Of a DNA stretch of 64,000 nt, positions 32,031 to 44,014 are shown piece after piece. The translations under genes and the position numbers were made by a program. Positions within the stretch are counted from its first letter, which is position 1. Every line of letters begins with the position of its first letter. The stretch is from Halicephalobus mephisto. Its lineage: Eukaryota > Nematoda > Chromadorea > Rhabditida > Panagrolaimidae. The notes under the pieces were generated by a model. It made no database searches, was not told the origin of the DNA, and was given only the letters and a program-made list of their open reading frames with translations. The stretch covers positions 62,001 to 126,000 of the forward strand of contig SWDT01000078.1 in assembly GCA_009193035.1 (NCBI GenBank), read 5' to 3'.

Positions 32031-35000
32031 TCTGCCTAAGGGATCGCGTGCAGTGGAAAAAGTCCTAAAAGATCATCAGCACTTTTATGCGATTTCGAAA
32101 GAGATGTTGTAGCAAAATCGTCCCGATATAAATTTTTAAAAACTTCCGCCATGTTCTAGAAGGTTATTAGAATTTCTACAAAAATTTAGAATATTCTAGA
32201 AATTCCAATAAGATTCTTCAAATTCCTCACTGAATTCTGGAAGACTCCAGAAGCCTCGATGAAGACCTAAGATTCTAAGAATCCCATTATTTTCGAATTT
32301 TCAAATATCTTTATAAAATTCTTCAATTTTCGACTAGATTCTGGGAGATTCTGAAATTTTCTATAAAATTCTACAATTCTGGGAGATTCTGAAATTTTCT
32401 ATAAAATTCTACAATTCTCCAGAAGGCTCCTTAAGATTCTCGAACATTTCGCAATCTTCCATTGGATTCTGAAATGTTCTCAAAGTTCCCACGAAATTTT
32501 AGAAGACTAGAATTTTTCACGTGATTCTCGGATGTCTTACAAGCTTCCAGAAAATCCCGAAATTTTCCACATATTCTTAATGTTTAAAAAAACAAAAATT
32601 GGTAATTTCAAAATATTTAATTTTCTGCAAAAAACAAACTTAATTGCAAAGAGGACCTTAACTAAATACAAAAACCAAAGCAAAAAGAACAGTTTGCCCA
32701 ATTTTTAATCAAAAAGTAAACAAAAAATGGCGCCACGAAAGGCAAAGGCGGTTTTTCAATCTTGAAAAAACAAAGCTCAATTACGACTAAATCAGGCAAA
32801 TTATACAGTAAATAATTGTTAGAGTTCTTAGTTGTGAAGGTGTTGTAGAAGTGTATTCTCCATGACCAGAGATATTCAGAATACTTGAATTTAATGAGTT
32901 TTATATACCTATACTGTAGGATATAAAAAGGAAACATGTCACATTGGTCAGTGATCCTTAGATGCTGCATTTATGTCATTAATACTGTTGTTGTAGAAAT
33001 GTATTCTCTACGACCAGAGATATTCAGAATACTTGAATTTAATGAGTTTTATATACCCTTACTGTAGAATATAAAAAGGAAACATGTCACATTGGTCAGT
33101 GATCCTTAGATGCTGCATTTATGTCATTAATATTGTTGTTGTAGAAATGTATTCTCTACGACCAGAGATGTTTGGAACACTCGAATTTAATGAGTTTTAT
33201 ATACCCATACTGTAGGATATAAAAAGGAAACATGTCACATTGGTCAGTGATCCTTAGATACTGCATTTACATCATTAATATTATCCTACTGTTATCCTAT
33301 ATTGTCATGTCTAGTCCTCTGGATAAAGATATAATATGTTAAATATCCAGAAAATTCTAGAAATGAACAAAATTTAAAAAAAAACTATGTCATTAATATT
33401 ATCCTACTATTGTCCTATATTGTCATGTCTAGTCCTCTGGATAAAGACATAACAGAAATATTACAAGATTACACTATAAATAACAAAATTGCTTTGAATC
33501 TAAGGACGTACTGATTGTTTTGAAACCCTAATGGGAATACAATTCTAAAAAAAAATAAAATTAAAGGAAATGTGGTCAAAAATAGAAAAATGGGGATAGT
33601 AGATGGTCCATAAAAAAATGGAAATAGGTCTGGAGCGTTTAACGGGGGTTATGGTAGAAACAAGAAGATGAAAATTTGGGGATTAAGGTTCAAAGAAAAA
33701 ATTCTTTTTTTATAAATAAATTTTCATAAATTTTTGCGCCGAAAAATCGGAAATAAAATTTGTTTACAAAACATAAAAGTCATAAATTTTTTATTTAATT
33801 TTTAATTTTCATAAATTAAATACATGATTCAAAAAACATATTTTGACAGAGCAACACGTGATCAAATAATGACGAAATCCAACCAGGAACTCTCAAAACG
33901 AAACTTTTAATGGATTTTTGCATTTGTAAAAAAATCCATTAGTTGTCCGGTTTTTTAAGTTTTCCTAAAAAAATCCAAAAATATATTTCCGAAAATCTAA
34001 ACCTCAATTTTTTCGAAACCTTCAAATCCGCATTTCCTTTTCTGAAACGGCCATTCAACAACGACCTTCAATAACCTTGTCAACAATTCCAAAATACTAT
34101 TTAAACAAAATAATTCCCTTGACAAACAACAAAAAATCCACGTAAAAACTGCGATAATATAGAGATCACAAAATTCGTACAAGAACCGAAAAATTAAAAA
34201 AACTCACGTAAAAAAATTTAGTTGACTTAAATACAAAAGTTAAGTAGTTAATTTTCAAGAGTTAATTGTTGAAACTAAAAATATCCAAAAAATCAACTTC
34301 AAAATAAAAAAATAAATATTCCTAATCGACCAAAAACTATGGAATTTTCAATTATTTTAGAAATGTAAACCAATCTAAATAATGAAATCATGTTACAAAT
34401 AAAAAACGAAGGAAATGAATGGAGGAGGTCGTTGATGAAGGACAAACGTTATTCTCTTCAAAAAAAGAAAACTGTCTTTTTCTCTGGGTTTCTCTAGAGG
34501 CATTCTGGTCCTTTTAAAACCAACAACCATCAGCAAAAAAAATTTAAAAAACGAATTTTTTGCAGCAATTGAGAAGTTGGGTGATATGTGAGCTCGAGTC
34601 GGGGTTGACACCTGGCACCGGGTTAATTTTAAAATTGAGAAATGTTTTCGCGAAGAGAAACATATGGCACTGAAGGAGGTTTTTGAAGACTTTGGCCTTT
34701 ATACGTCATTTGGACCACGTTGTTTTTGACGAGAAAATTTAGGGCTTTGCACAAGATGAATGGACGAGTCCCGAAATGCGGCTTAGATTGAAGAGTTTCG
34801 AAAAAAGAACATCATAAACAACAAATTGGGGAAAATTTTATATATTACATATGGTTATAGTAATACCATTATCAAATTTCCTTGATTTCAACAATGTTGT
34901 TTTTGACCTAGTTGATTTCGCAATTTTTGTAAACTAATCCAAAAACATATGTTGTGGACCATTGTGTGGCCCACGTTCTTTCTAATTCGATTTATGATGC

Positions 35001-35238
35001 TTTTCGCAGTAAATTCACACCATAGCAAATAAGTTTTCAGCAATAGTACAACAGAAACAAAAACACTTTAATTATTGACATCATTTTTCTTAGAATCTTT
35101 TTGGCGTAAAATTCTGTTTTCGTTTACGAGTGAACAACCGAGCTATGGTCATCAGGAGTTTCGTGACGAACATCTATTTTTTGGGATTTTTTGATGTTAT
35201 TTTTGAATTATGAATGAATTGCACTCGCAGAAAAATTT
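32030..35238. repeat. Gene-poor interval with about 150-bp tandem repeats
   Basis: 32160-32580: simple TTCTAGAA/AAATTCT-type sequence. 32820-33290: three tandem copies of a unit of about 150 bp containing GTAGAAATGTATTCTCTACG, TTTAATGAGTTTTATATACC, TACTGTAGGATATAAAAAGG and CACATTGGTCAGTGATCCTT. 33290-33470: duplicated block TGTCATGTCTAGTCCTCTGG. 33500-35238: AT-rich, with a more complex stretch at 34540-34800 (GAGCTCGAGTCGGGGTTGAC). No supported gene. Confidence 0.6.
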
Positions 35239-36374
35239 CTAGGAACTTCGAGAATTAGTAGACACTGGGTATTGGGCAGAAGCAGGTTCTACTTGCACTC
35301 TAGGAGAAGGTTTACATAGTGGGTTTCCATTTTTAAAAATCAATAAAGGCTGGAGTTCTATTTCTTCGTTTGGATTTTGTCGTATTACTGGAGAAGTAGG
35401 CTTATTGTTAGGATGTGAAGAAGCCAGTGCAATTTCATCATTTTGCAATGTGGAAGGTTTCGATATCTCATTTTCGATACTTTCAATTTTTTTGTTCATT
35501 TTAAAAAGTTTACAACATACTACTACCAGTATGCATATCCTATAATGTAATTATTAATAAAATTCGAAATTTTCATATATCAAAATGACGCTTAAACGGA
35601 TATCTACTATATAACACTTACACCACAATTACGATAATCGACAATATTATACATAACAATTTGTTGTTGTTATCCGGAAGAGCAACTTGTGCTTCAGTCG
35701 TTTTTTCGTTCAGATTAAAGGTAATATAACTTTCCTTGCTGTCTTCAGGGAAGATTGTGAGTTTATCTTTCTCTATCTTTAACTCTCTCGCAGTTAAATT
35801 TGTTATATATGTTTCATTCTTCAATGGAAATTGGTGGTCTTTAAGAGCTGGATAATAAATACTTCTCTTTACTTTTTTATTGCTTGGATCGATGGAGAAC
35901 TCCTGAATGTATTGGTCATCGAGATATATCACAACAGCTTCATCTCTGACTGTCATATTTAAATTCCCTTCTTCATACGCTGATTGAAGATCAATTACAC
36001 CGAAATAATGGTCTTTGTCTTCGAATTTAAATACCACAGCTAGCAAATTATTATAAAAATCGTAAAACTTAAAGTCAACTATCTAAAATGAAAACTATAT
36101 ATTATGATAAAAGATACAAAATTACCTTAAATCCCGAACAATCATTGAATGAATTTAGGTTTACTATAAATGTTTTCTTTTCGTCATAAATTATTTGGTA
36201 CAATTTTAGTTTATTAGGATCATGTGCATCGAATATGTAAGTTTTAACTCCTTGACTGTCAGTTCTACAATAATCTTCATTTCTAGAAGAACACTCTTCT
36301 ATTGAATCCCAGGTAGCAATTACAAACACGGTGAAATAATTAAATATTAAAATGTAGAACATTGGTTTCCACAT
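35239..36374 (-). CDS. Single-pass type I membrane protein, unknown family
   Basis: Seen: three phase-consistent exons at 36126-36374, 35622-36082 and 35239-35539 (TAG), 336 aa. I chose the ATG at 36374 because the protein then begins with a signal-like segment MWKPMFYILIFNYFTVFVIA; an in-frame ATG at 36461 would bury it. The ectodomain (about residues 21-215) is beta-strand-like, has three Cys in CSSRNEDYC and NDCSGFK, and several NxT/S sites. One membrane helix, LLCIILSIIVIVVVICILVV, is built across the second splice junction, followed by CCKLFKMNKK and a Ser/Pro/Asn-rich cytoplasmic tail of about 90 residues (RQNPNEEIELQPL). I do not recognise a domain. It is divergently transcribed from the receptor-like kinase, with 110 bp between start codons, which suggests co-expression. 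Confidence 0.7.
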
Positions 36375-36484
36375 TTTAAGCAAAATAAAATCAATAAACC
36401 TTTGATAAAAAGCTGTTTCTATCAATGAGTCCGCATTAATGAAAACAAAGATAGCAAGCATAACTCTCCTATATTAACATGAAA
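36375..36484. promoter_or_regulatory. Short shared promoter between divergent membrane-protein genes
   Basis: Only 110 bp separate the start codons of the membrane protein (-) and the receptor-like kinase (+). All core promoter and trans-splice signals for both must lie here or inside the opposing 5' exons. No TATA box or obvious factor site is seen. The frame open through this segment on the minus strand (to 36461) could instead be a longer N-terminus. Confidence 0.4.
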
Positions 36485-38028
36485 ATGAGTTTATTGATTG
36501 TATTTCTACTTTTTATGCATTTAAAAAAGAGCTACGAAAGTAAGATTTTCAATATTTTTATAATTTTGGATTATGTTTTTAGGTTGCTTTGGTGCTTATT
36601 ATCAAGACAAAGATGGAAAATGCCAACCTTGTCATAGCAGCTGCTCTGCATGTCAAGGCCCAGGACTTAGAAACTGTACTAGTTGCGAAAAAAACAAGTA
36701 TTTCCTGAATAATAGTTGTCTTGATGAATGTCCTACTGGATGGAATATTCAATCGTATCCAAGTAGGAGAATTTTAAACCAATGTGTACCAACATTGTCG
36801 AGCAATATATCTAGCTCTTCATATAGGTACAATAATCTTCATCAAAGTTTATCTACATTTCAGACTAGTTCCGAAATGCGTACTTTTACTATTATTGCAA
36901 TAATTATTGGAGCAATCATTGCATTAGCCCTTGTAGTAATTGCGATTATGCTTCTAATTTTCGGGATGAGGAAATTTTGTAAAAATTCGCCTTCTGCATC
37001 ATCTTCAAAAGATAAGTCATATTTTCATAAGCTTACTTTTGATGAATCTTGTATAGATTCTCTAATTGTGGAAAACATGGATTTGACCAAATTGGATTTA
37101 AAAGAAGATAACATGACCTGGCTTGGAGGTGGTACCTATGGAAAAGTTTACAAAGTAAAGTTAATATTTTTGTACTTAATAATCAGTAATTGTTTAGACC
37201 ACTTATATCAAAAAAGATGGAAACAAAGCAGAAGTAGCTGTAAAGTTATTCCGTCAAAAGCATGGGGATAATAACCAAGAGAAAAATAGAGCAAGGATAT
37301 ATGAGGAGTTGTCCATTTTGGAGAGAATCAAGCATCCCTATATTATTCCCTTATTGGGGTACACTCAAAACGATGATGTTATTTTAGTATTCCCCTTAAG
37401 AATCGGTCATCTGTTTAAATACTTAAGTCAAAACGAAGACCGTATTCCTGTAAATATCTTGACAAGATATTGTGCTCAAATCGTCGAAGGACTGATGTTT
37501 ATCCATAAATCAGACATCATTCACCGAGATTTAAAAGCTCAAAATATTTTGGTCAAAGATGAATTTACCGTCCAAATTTCTGATTTTGGATTAGCTTGTT
37601 CTGCCACAGGAAAGAAGCAAGCTTGTGGAACATTAACGCATTTAGCCTACGAGTACCTACAGAGGGAATGTGCTAGTAAAGAAGGAGACGTTTGGGCGTA
37701 TGGAGTTACTGTATGGGAAATTTACGAAGTGGGAAATAGAGTACCGTATGAAGACCAGATAGATAATATAACAATGAAGAGTTTATTAGAATTTCTTGAT
37801 TCTGGAAAGACATTGTTGAAGCCAGAGAGAATGCCACCAGAATTGTGGGGAGCAGTTCGAAAATGTAAGTATTCTAATCTTGTTAAAATAGAAGATTATT
37901 GGTCTTCAGGTTTTGCTAAGGACAAAAAAGTTCGGGAGAAGCTTCCCGCTCTTTATTTAAAATTCCTACGGGTGCAGATTCCTCGATGCACCGAGTGGTA
38001 TAGTTCAGCTTTCAGTAGCAATGTTTAA
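36485..38028 (+). CDS. Receptor-like protein kinase with short Cys-rich (furin-like) ectodomain
   Basis: Seen: four exons at 36485-36539, 36583-37154, 37198-37864 and 37910-38028 (TAA), phases consistent, 470 aa. A signal peptide (MSLLIVFLLFMHL) is followed by a Cys-rich segment of about 65 residues (CQPCHSSCSACQGPGLRNC, CTSCEKNKYFLNNSC) like furin-like repeats. One TM helix (about 119-146, IIAIIIGAIIALALVVIAIM) precedes a kinase domain: P-loop LGGGTYGKVYK (199-209), VAVK Lys225, IIHRDLKAQNIL with Asp320, DFG 338-340, and DVWAYGVTVWEIYEVG typical of tyrosine-kinase-like subdomain IX. The three catalytic residues are present, so activity is plausible. HRDLKAQN is more Ser/Thr- or TKL-like than the RTK HRDLAARN, and the APE motif reads AYE (359-361). 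The intron at 37865-37909 removes a segment that would otherwise read through. Divergent from the adjacent membrane-protein gene. Substrate and ligand are unknown. Confidence 0.8.
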
Positions 38029-38799
38029 TTTAAGAATTGTTATCAAATTTACTGTACAAACAAATATAATACGGTGTATTTCGACTAATAAAAACAGACT
38101 TTAGAAAAGGTTGAAGTCATTTATAAGAAAATGAATTATGTTTTTAGAATTCAGTGAGCAAAAGTTCTTGTTGAAGAAGCATTTATAAAGTATACAGATT
38201 TTTGAGGAATTCCGTCTTTAGATGTTGCTTAAATTGTATTGCTTTGATAAGAGAAGAAGATGCATGAAGATAATTTGTCCGCAAAGACTACTATCAAGGA
38301 GTTGTTTCATGTTGTTGTTTGAAATGATATTTGAGTTGGATGATTGCCAAAGAGAACTTACTGCAGTTATTTGACCAGAATCTTTTTGGTTTTCTTGCTC
38401 TATTCTAACTCCAGCTATGCTTAAATTTGTGGTCCTTCTTTTCGCATCTTAATTCAAGTTGTAGTTTTGATGCAATTTATTGTTCAAGTAGACGTTCAAA
38501 CTGACTTGAGTTCAAATTAGTTGACCTGTTTCGATCCAAATCACCAACCGACTTGTTAGCTAACTTTATACCCGGAAAGAGAACGAAATCTCGGTATAAA
38601 CTAAAATATCAATTTTAAACGTTGATTCAATCTCAAAGTTCTTAAAATGCTTCTATGAGTCATTAAACAATATTTATCGTTATTTCAATTCAATTTCATA
38701 TCCCGTTTAGTAATTAATCACTTTATTTATTAATTTGGAAAAATCCTTAAATAGCTTTCAAATAGATTTTATATTTCCGAAAGTAAAGAATTCTGGATG

Positions 38800-40075
38800 T
38801 CATGTCATAGAATTGATATCAGTCTCAAATGGATTTACAATAGTTGAGTTCTGTCCTTTAAAAACAAATTTGTATCCCCTCTTGAGCGCATTTCCTGCAA
38901 ATATCCTGTAAGGTTTGACGTAGAATAACATTGATAAAGCATTCCCTAAAGGAATGTAGGTTAGTGTCAATCCCAGCAGGGCAAACACAAATTCGGGAAC
39001 TGCTATCGGCAGAATTAGTGCTATTATCATGGCCAGAATTGGCACACAGAAAGTGGAAAGAGGAATTGCTGCTTGCATTATAAGGGTTTTTGTTAGTTGT
39101 TTCTGAATCTCAGTCACATAATGACTACTTCCTTTATGGAGTTTCATAAACTTGTAAATCTTCCAGCTACAGAAGATGATGATGGAATAGGCTCCTGTTA
39201 TCAAGACGGAGGAATGACCAAGAGCAATGTAAAGATAATAATCAAACTGAAAAGTTGACTCTTTAGATATATGTCAAGAGCGGGGATTCTGAAACCTGTG
39301 ATGCTAAATTCCAGGTAACCCAAAAGTGTTAAAAAAACATCTTTATATATTTAGATTTCTAAATTTTTGAAAAGTCGGAAAATGATACAGAGAAACATTC
39401 ATATTAATTCTCCTTCAAGTGCTCACATCAATATATGTCTACTATTCTTTATTAGGTTATAAATAAACTAACTTACAGTTCCACTAATGCCAGTAGCTGA
39501 AACCTTCCCGTCGTTATCTCCAAATAGTTCTTTCAACTTTTCCGCAGTAGGTAAATAGTTCTTTGTCCTTATACAATAAGTGTAATAAGCATGTACTCCG
39601 TAAGTGATGGCAAAGATTCCTAATATCAACAAACAACTGACGTGCAACTTGCGAGAGAAGGTTTTGTTCAAACACAGTATCCTGTACCTATAGAAATACG
39701 AAATAGGAATGGTAAAGACCGATGAATGGAAGATCATGACCCAGAGACTGAAGAAAATTGCTCTAGCCCCCTGTTCAAGATTTGATATGGGATTGAGTAT
39801 AATCGTGACATTGTTATGGGAAATCACAATAATCTGCAAAATGGAAATAATTAAGAATCATCAAGGCGACAACCTACAGGGCAAGCGATAAAGTTCATAA
39901 CATTCAACCCAATATCGAAAATCGTTGACTGTAACAGAATATTACTGTATTTCTGTAGTTCCTTGTTTCGAACATTCATGATCACAAAGATCATGAAGCA
40001 ATTGAGAACAAAACCAGTTAATGAGGAGATGTAGTTGTTAATGACATGCAAAGTTCGAAGGGGAGCCATACACAT
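38800..40075 (-). CDS. 7TM chemoreceptor, Str superfamily (GPCR-1)
   Basis: Seen: three exons at 39878-40075, 39477-39833 and 38800-39246 (TGA), phase 0 at both junctions, 333 aa. The ATG at 40075 (MCMAPLRTLHVI) matches the start of the paralogue at 47985. Hydrophobic helices include TGFVLNCFMIFVIM, IFFSLWVMIFHSSVFTIPI, LLILGIFAITYGVHAYYTY, MITGAYSIIIFCSW and the late signature EIQKQLTKTLIMQAAIPL with TYIPLGNALSMLFYVKPYR. This IQKQL...QAxIP plus PYR pattern is typical of nematode Srd/Str-type receptors. Known: these are usually expressed in sensory neurons. Exon sizes 198 and 357 are identical to those of the paralogue at 47985-50744. An acceptor CTCTCAG lies just upstream of the ATG. Confidence 0.85.
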
Positions 40076-41369
40076 ATCACACTGAGAGATAAAATAAATT
40101 ACTATATCTTTGTAGACAAAAATGAAGGAGTTCAATCCATCTGATTGGCTTACATAGAACCATAAACACCGTTTTGTTAGTGAGCTCTTCGAGATTTCCG
40201 ATTATGAGGGTAGATTAATCAATTTTCCATTTCCTTTACTTCAATTACATCTGAAAAAGATATAAATGTAATAAAAGAAAGCCTATATAGTAGGAGTCTA
40301 AAATCTACATTGACTAAAAGAACACATACCAGATAAATGAAGTGTTCTTTCTAAATACAACTTCTAGTTATAATATCTCAAAGATTAACGAATTATCTCA
40401 CATGATCTTATTTTATAGTTAAACATTTGGCTTCATCATATGATTAGTTTTCTCTTGACTATATATCTGAGATACTACGAAGTAATTAGTTTCAGTAAGT
40501 AGTCGAAAACAGTAAAGGACAATAACGCTTTATGGTTCAATATTGACGTAAGCACAAAAGACAAAAGTAAATCACCAATGGTCTTAAAGGAATTACAAAG
40601 TCCCGCCCAGTCAACCGACGCTTTAAGAGACTCGACCAAAGCTTAAAAGAGTTAGTTTTTTACTTTCATCATAGCCTGATTGGTCTAAGTTCAGCCTCGT
40701 TTGAACGAAGACCTCTCTTCTATCCTGTCTAATAATCAATGTATGAATAAAGCATATATTTATATCATTAAAACAGTAAAATCTTACAATCTTCTGCCAG
40801 ATGACAAAGTTCAGAGTGTGTCCATCACAAACTGTAACACTCCCCTTTACTACATTATTGCTAAAATCAGCTTTTAAATGTTTGCTAATGGTTGGACATT
40901 CTTCAGTTGATAGATACTTTTTGGGTGAGAAGAAATGCTACTACATATGGAGAAAAGCTTATTAACGACCAACTCGGAGATCAATAAACAAAAAACGTAC
41001 ATGTGAGGTTTATCTCATCCCTCAGAAAACTTGACAAATTAGTTATTCATCATAGAATCTAAAAGTAACTGTTTTTGCTTAGCTACAAAATAAATTTCAA
41101 AACCACTTTTTTATTTTCAAAGAGAATCACGAGTGTCATACGGTCAGCAGTCTTCAGAATCTAGTTTCTGCAAGCAATGTGGTTTCCGGGACACAAATAA
41201 TTACTTATAGAGTATAATTAATTGTTCATTATTCTCAACGGAAGATAGTTTTAGTTTCTATATAAGTTCGTTTTTCGATACTACCCTTATGTTTTTCAAT
41301 GGATAATTGAAAAGAACAAATTTAACGTTTTAATTTTCATTTATAGATTTATTACATTTATCCAACAAT

Positions 41370-42349
41370 TTAATAAATTGTTTTGATAGGTTTCACTGAG
41401 TTTTGAACAATGATTATCTTCTTTATCGAGAGCATTTTGACACAGACTAATCCACATAATATGCTTTCTAACGCCGTAAACATGCTCGAATAAGGTCCAA
41501 TATAAGTTGACAAGTAGGTAAGAGTTATCTGAAAATAATCAATGTCTAAGGTTTGCCAAAAAACATTCGATCTTAAACATTTTTCAGAATAAAACCTACA
41601 TTTTTATAAACAAATCCAACAATATGGGGAATAAAATCGAATATAAAAGTGAGCATAAAAATACACAGCATCAAACTATCGCCAGAATTAGTGGCAGATA
41701 GGTTTCTGCGTGGGTAATGTTTCTTTCGAACCAATGTCAGCAACACTATGCCCGTAATGAAATTCACTATATCAAAAATGATCTTAATTTTGAGTTGAAT
41801 CATAGGATGTCCATATTCGGTCATACACAAGAAATTAGGGCAAAAGAATTCTTTTTTTTCTGGAACATTGGGAAGGATTTTGTAAACAAAGATGAACAGA
41901 GTGGATACGAGCGTCAAAGCTGTCCCTATTAGAATGCTGATTTGTTTTCCTCTCCAGTCGAATTTCGAAGCAAAAAGAGCCATGCATATTCTATCTACTC
42001 CCAGAACAAATATTGCTATTGGTCTGGAAATACAAGTAATACTGTATAAGGCTAAAGCCCAGAAGATATACACATTTGCGTACATAGCATTCTCATCTAT
42101 TCGGTATAGCATGCATGAGTTGGTGAAATAAATCCCGGCGAAAATAGCATTTGCTATTTCTACGGCTTTATAAAATCCCAGAACAGAATACACTTCGCTA
42201 TTATACTTTCCATTTTTATGAATAAAATACTTGTAAAATAAATAAGAAAAAATGATCCCGCCTATAATGCTAAATATCACATTTAGCATTGTGATCACCA
42301 GAATAGTAATTCTGAAATTAATGTCAAATTCAGAAACGACAGCCGCCAT
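41370..42349 (-). CDS. 7TM chemoreceptor, Srbc-like
   Basis: Seen: two exons, 41600-42349 and 41370-41528 (TAA), joined in phase 0 by a short intron with donor GTAGGT; 302 aa with start MAAVVSEFDINF. About seven hydrophobic helices are visible: FRITILVITMLNVIFSII, GFYKAVEIANAIFAGIYF, VYIFWALALYSITC, ISILIGTALTLVSTLFIFVY, IKIIFDIVNFITGIVLLTLV, LMLCIFMLTFIFDFIPHIV and MFTALESILCGLVCV. The FVLGVDRICMALFAS motif at the end of helix 3 (LxxDR) fits Srbc-type receptors better than the Str/Srd group; the subfamily is tentative. It is unrelated in exon structure to the neighbouring receptors. Confidence 0.75.
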
Positions 42350-42680
42350 TGATCTTTCAAAGTTTACAACGCTCAGCTTATATAATAATTGGCGTTTTCA
42401 GGTTAATTATCGTATTAGCGCTGCACTCATCTTAGCCAAAGGAAATTTACGAAAGAACTTGAATATTGAAACTTTAGTTTGCAGAAAGATTAATTTTTTA
42501 CAAGAGTTTGAATACTCTTTTTTGGAAAATGTGCAACAAGTGACTAAAAAATGTACTTACAAATCTACGACCACAAATAACAGTGTATGTGATCATTGTC
42601 TCGATATTACTGTAGTTTTCAAAATAGAGATTTTTTATTATAAGTGCTAATACTATTATCACATTTGGATGACTGCTAAA

Positions 42681-43791
42681 TATGGATTTTCTGAAAACCA
42701 TATGAAATCAGCAGGTTATATTGCATCTTTTGTTGGGTTATTATGTAATTTTTTCATGATTTATATTGTTGCCATGACTAAAGCCACTGAATTAAAAACA
42801 TACAGTAAGACTCTCTTATAGTCAGTAATTTTCGATAATCTGTTTAATCTCATCGACTTTGTTGTTTGCTCGGTATATTACATCAATATACTAAATGCAT
42901 GGAAATATTTTTAGATCATTATTAAAGCAGAAAATATTTTACTATTACGCCTAATCTAATTATTGAAATTAAAAAGGATCTACTATTGATTTCCTTTCTC
43001 TTTTGAATTTTCGCTTTATATTCCTCTATATATCTCATCCTAATAGCCTTTTATTTTCAGTATCGATTGTTGTGTTTAAATAGGGTCTTTGATTTGAAAT
43101 TGCATATTTTGTGTTTTCTATTGAGGCTTTTGTCTTTATATATACCAGTAATCCTTGTTATGGATTCTGTTTTAGAACTACAGAGTACTGCTATTTAATA
43201 AGTATTTACTGCGATATTTGGAGGCAAAAAAGGAAGAATGAATATAGTTGACCTACAGAAAATGTAAGTTCGTGATTCTTACTTATACATAAGATTTTAG
43301 AAATATTCCAGTTTCATTATTACTTATACTTTATACTGACTCATTCTGCCTTCAATATTATGAATGTTATTCCACCATTATCTGGTGCAGTTGGAAGGCT
43401 TGCAAATACTTTAAAGAAGTTAGTAATATTAATAACAACATCATGGAAATCCAAAAGGAAATTCCACAACTCTAATCATTCAAACGGTCATTCCATAGAT
43501 TACCTTCAGTGCTTCAATAAATGTGATGACTATACTTTAATAGGTCACATCAAACTTCCTGAGCACTCATTAGTGATGATGGGATTGATATTGACATGCA
43601 TTTCATTAGGAAATGCGCTTTCGATAATATTTTTTAAATCCTACAGAACTATAACATTAGATTATTTTACAAAATTATCAAAAAAATTGTATTCCGAAGC
43701 AATGAAACCAATTCAAACAGTTTCTAACTTGTTCGTATCAATAATTAATTTTTTTGCATTGCATTGTCATCTGAATAAACATAAAAACTAG
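42681..43791 (+). pseudogene. Str-superfamily chemoreceptor pseudogene
   Basis: Three stretches align to the exons of the intact paralogues. 42681-42871: GLLCNFFMIYIVAMTKATEL then KTYSKTLL*SVIFDNLF, with an in-frame TAG. 42917-43195: starts after ATTTTTAG and contains two stops before FYFQYRLLCLNRVFDLKLHI. 43310-43791: FHYYLYFILTHS, later LILTCISLGNALSIIFFKSYR. The IQKQL region is not preserved. Order, orientation and spacing follow the gene, so this is a decayed duplicate and not a processed copy. Confidence 0.75.
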
Positions 43792-44014
43792 GAACGTGAT
43801 TTCATACAATCTCAAAAAATTTATCGAAATCCTTTGTCCTTATTTCTAAGATTAAATTCAGCCAATGTTTACTTTAGAGCCACTGAATCTATATCCTTCC
43901 CATCCCTGATCAAGCTACAACTACGATAACAGCAGATGAGTCAACGAAAAGAATATCCATCTTTTTTAAACAGAAAGGAAAGTGAATCTGTTAGAATTTA
44001 TTCAGTAACCATAC

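Noticed and set aside
32662..32970. 102-codon minus-strand frame
   Set aside because: It overlaps the first unit of the 150-bp tandem repeat; the other units do not keep the frame.
27849..35238. Possible large gene across the repeat desert
   Set aside because: The complex islands lack paired splice sites and consistent frames on either strand, so no exon chain could be built.
36375..36461. Upstream ATG for the single-pass membrane protein (MLAIFVFINADS)
   Set aside because: Using it places the signal peptide about 30 residues inside the protein; the ATG at 36374 gives a normal signal sequence.
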